From positions 992,001 through 1,056,000 of the forward strand of contig NZ_NJIX01000002.1 in the NCBI RefSeq assembly GCF_002209485.1: 64,000 nt of DNA, in the 5' to 3' direction. A program made the translations under genes and the position numbers. Positions 62,234-64,000 of the stretch are shown here, one piece after another. Position 1 is the stretch's first letter; each line of letters starts with the position of its first letter. The notes beneath the pieces were generated by a model, which saw only the letters and a list, made by a program, of their open reading frames with translations, searched no databases and was not told the DNA's origin. The stretch is from Achromobacter sp. HZ34 (lineage in GTDB: Bacteria > Pseudomonadota > Gammaproteobacteria > Burkholderiales > Burkholderiaceae_B).

Positions 62234-63217
62234 ATGCAGATGTACCTGTACAAGAAATTCGTCGCGGCGTGCCTGGCCGGCGTCGCGCTGGCCTGCAGCG
62301 CTCCCGCCCTGGCCGCTTATCCCGACGCCCCCATCACCTTCACCGTGCCCTTCCCCGCCGGCGGCGGTGTCGACCTGGTCGCGCGACTCTACGCACAGCA
62401 TATCGGCCAGGCCACGGGCGCCAACATCGTGGTGGAGAACCGCGCCGGCGCCGGCGGCACCATAGGCGTCGGTATGACCGCGCGCGCGCCGGCTGACGGC
62501 TACCACATCGTGCTGGGCAGCCCGGGAAACATCAGCATCGCGCCCAGCGCGTATCGCAACCTGCCCTACAAGCCGCTCAAGGATCTCAAGCCGATCGCGA
62601 TGGGCGTGCAGATGCCCATCCTTTTGCTGACCCATCCAGGCGCGCCCTTCACCAGCGTTGCCGATCTGATCAAGTACGGCAAGGCCAACCCCGGCAAGCT
62701 CAGCTATGGCTCGGGCGGCGCGGGTACCTCGCAGCATCTGGCAGGCGCGCTGTTCGCGCAGAAGGCCGGCGTCGACGCCGTCCACGTCCCCTACAAAGGT
62801 ACCGCGCCGGTGCTCACCGACCTCATGGGCGGCCGCCTGGACTACACCTTCGGGGATAGTTCCATGATTTCTTCGGTGAAGGCCGGCAAGCTGAAGCTGT
62901 TGGGCGTGGGTGGGGCCAAGCGCTCGACCCTGCTGCCCGACACGCCCACCATCGCCGAAGCGGGGCTGCCCGGCTATGCCGCCACCAACTGGTATGGCTT
63001 CTTCGCGCCCGCCGGTACGCCTGACGCCGCCGTGGCGTGGCTGGCCAAACAGATCCAGGCGGCGCTGGACGATCCCGCCTTCGCACAACAGCTCAAGGCG
63101 CAATTGCTGGAAGCGCCGCCGCCGGGAATGGACAGTGCCGCTTTCACGAAGTTCGTCGCGCAGGATACCGACCAGTGGGCCGCGCTGATCAAGTCCATGG
63201 ACTTGCATCTCGATTGA
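62234..63217 (+). CDS. Bug/TctC-family periplasmic binding protein
   Basis: 327-aa receptor with a Sec-type signal (KFVAACLAGVALACSAPALA before AYPDAP). Motifs are ITFTVPFPAGGGVDLVARLYAQ, NIVVENRAGAGGTIGVG, APADGYHIVLGSPGN, VHVPYKGTAPVLTDLMGGRLDYTF and GLPGYAATNWYGFFAPAGTP. It is the second Bug receptor of this operon and differs clearly from the one at 58786-59796, so the two probably have different ligands. It is followed by a zinc deacylase gene, 98 bp away. Confidence 0.92.
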   Translation: MQMYLYKKFVAACLAGVALACSAPALAAYPDAPITFTVPFPAGGGVDLVARLYAQHIGQATGANIVVENRAGAGGTIGVGMTARAPADGYHIVLGSPGNISIAPSAYRNLPYKPLKDLKPIAMGVQMPILLLTHPGAPFTSVADLIKYGKANPGKLSYGSGGAGTSQHLAGALFAQKAGVDAVHVPYKGTAPVLTDLMGGRLDYTFGDSSMISSVKAGKLKLLGVGGAKRSTLLPDTPTIAEAGLPGYAATNWYGFFAPAGTPDAAVAWLAKQIQAALDDPAFAQQLKAQLLEAPPPGMDSAAFTKFVAQDTDQWAALIKSMDLHLD

Positions 63218-63315
63218 GACTGAGGCAGAGGCTGAGGCCGACGCAACGACGCGCGCGCTCGCGCAACGATAGCGAATCAACACCACGCAACACAGAACCC
63301 GGACAGGAGCCAGAC

Positions 63316-64000
63316 ATGGGAATCATCGGAAACTTTCTCGCGGAAAACACGGGCCCGGCCCGCCAGACCGGCACGCTCGCCGTCGGCAGCATGGCGTCGG
63401 GCATGGCGGTGGGCCTGCCTTACGTCGCCGTGCGCGGCGCGCAGCCAGGCAAGACGCTGTGGCTGCACGGCCAGGTCCATGGCGACGAAATCAACGGCAT
63501 GGTGGCGGCGTTGCGCTTTGCCAACCAGCTGGATCCCGCGAAGATGCACGGCAATGTCGTCGTCACACCGACCGGCAACCCGCAGGCGCTGGACAGCCGC
63601 CGCAAACGCAATCCGTATGACGATCTGGATCTCGACCAGTGCTATCCCGGCAGCGCAGGCGGATTGATCTCGGAACGCCTGGCGCATGCCCTGTTCGCCG
63701 AAATCCGTGACACGGCCAGTTTCGTCATCAACCTGCACACCATGAATCCCCTGTTCAACTCCAAGGCCTATGCGGTATACAAGCTGCATCCGGGTAGCGG
63801 GGTCGAGGAGCAGGAACTTCTGCGCGCCATCGCGCTGTTCGAGCCCAACGTCGCGTGCCGCATGGACGTGGGGGGCAAGGGCGAACTGCCCGGCAACATC
63901 GCCGGCGCACTCGACTACCAATGCCTGGCCGCGGGCATCCCCGCCTTCATGGTGGAACTGGGCGGCGGCAGCCGCTACGAAGCCCACAACGTGGCGCTGG
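63316..64000 (+). CDS. succinylglutamate desuccinylase/aspartoacylase-family zinc deacylase (partial)
   Basis: N-terminal 228 residues of a carboxypeptidase-like M14-fold amidohydrolase; the window ends before the stop. LHGQVHGDEINGMVAALRFAN carries two zinc ligands (His and Glu). The third comes from INLHTM. NPYDDLDLDQCYPGS matches the substrate-binding Asn/Arg region, and a Gly/Arg-rich loop DSRRKRNP is present. ATG at 63316 follows AGGAG. Members hydrolyse N-acyl amino acids such as succinylglutamate or acetylaspartate. It lies downstream of two Bug receptors, so it may deacylate an imported acyl compound. Confidence 0.88.
   Translation, partial: MGIIGNFLAENTGPARQTGTLAVGSMASGMAVGLPYVAVRGAQPGKTLWLHGQVHGDEINGMVAALRFANQLDPAKMHGNVVVTPTGNPQALDSRRKRNPYDDLDLDQCYPGSAGGLISERLAHALFAEIRDTASFVINLHTMNPLFNSKAYAVYKLHPGSGVEEQELLRAIALFEPNVACRMDVGGKGELPGNIAGALDYQCLAAGIPAFMVELGGGSRYEAHNVAL

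Overview
The window is high-GC, densely coded DNA typical of a free-living or host-associated Burkholderiales bacterium. The several orphan Bug/TctC-type binding proteins, the TRAP transporters and the many IclR/GntR/LysR-controlled catabolic operons point to Alcaligenaceae, close to Bordetella or Achromobacter. This placement is inferred from gene content, not from a marker gene. No rRNA, tRNA, CRISPR array, prophage or insertion sequence was seen.

Layout. 1-1.3 kb: a GT4 glycosyltransferase. 1.5-5.4 kb: a TRAP transporter operon (DctP plus a fused DctQM) divergent from an SDR dehydrogenase, with a 12-bp-arm palindrome between them. 5.7-8.6 kb: an IMPase-family phosphatase, a serine acetyltransferase and a sirtuin. 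8.6-13.2 kb: an IclR-led, tightly overlapping operon of thiolase, acyl-CoA ligase and two PPC/DUF296 proteins. 13.4-16.4 kb: a second TRAP operon, an inverted and nearly identical copy of the first. 16.6-17.9 kb: an AI-2E/PerM-family membrane protein.

18.0-37.7 kb: a complete Wzx/Wzy-type exopolysaccharide locus resembling colanic acid loci. It has GalE, a degenerate phosphomannomutase homologue, Wzc kinase and Wza on the minus strand. Divergently it has WcaJ, Gmm, ManC, Gmd, Fcl, Wzx, GT2, Wzy, GT4, GT2, WcaF and WcaI. The pathway predicted is GDP-mannose to GDP-L-fucose, assembly on undecaprenyl phosphate, O-acetylation, flipping, polymerisation and export. A strong terminator closes it. 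Two LuxR-type regulators with receiver domains lacking the phospho-acceptor Asp follow, then a 550-bp AT-richer non-coding tract and a two-domain glycosyltransferase-like gene of unusual family (40.0-41.7 kb).

41.9-45.8 kb: an OmpR/EnvZ-type two-component system divergent from exported MsrB and MsrA, probably a periplasmic protein-repair module. 45.9-54.0 kb: a carboxylate-catabolism island with a Bug receptor, a fumarate-reductase/TcuA-like flavoprotein and three MmgE/PrpD proteins, followed by a convergent GntR regulator. A long FadR-style palindrome lies in the divergent promoter. 54.1-64.0 kb: a LysR-controlled, apparently organosulfur-oriented island with a thiol-dioxygenase-like cupin, a Cys/Met-metabolism PLP lyase, a four-domain rhodanese, two Bug receptors, a BisC-like molybdoenzyme and a zinc deacylase cut by the window end.

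The most unusual items are the near-identical inverted TRAP pair, the phosphomannomutase homologue lacking its catalytic serine, the paired pseudo-receiver regulators, an intact/degenerate PPC pair, two different in-register tandem repeats (upstream of wza and inside an MmgE/PrpD gene), and the organosulfur gene set.
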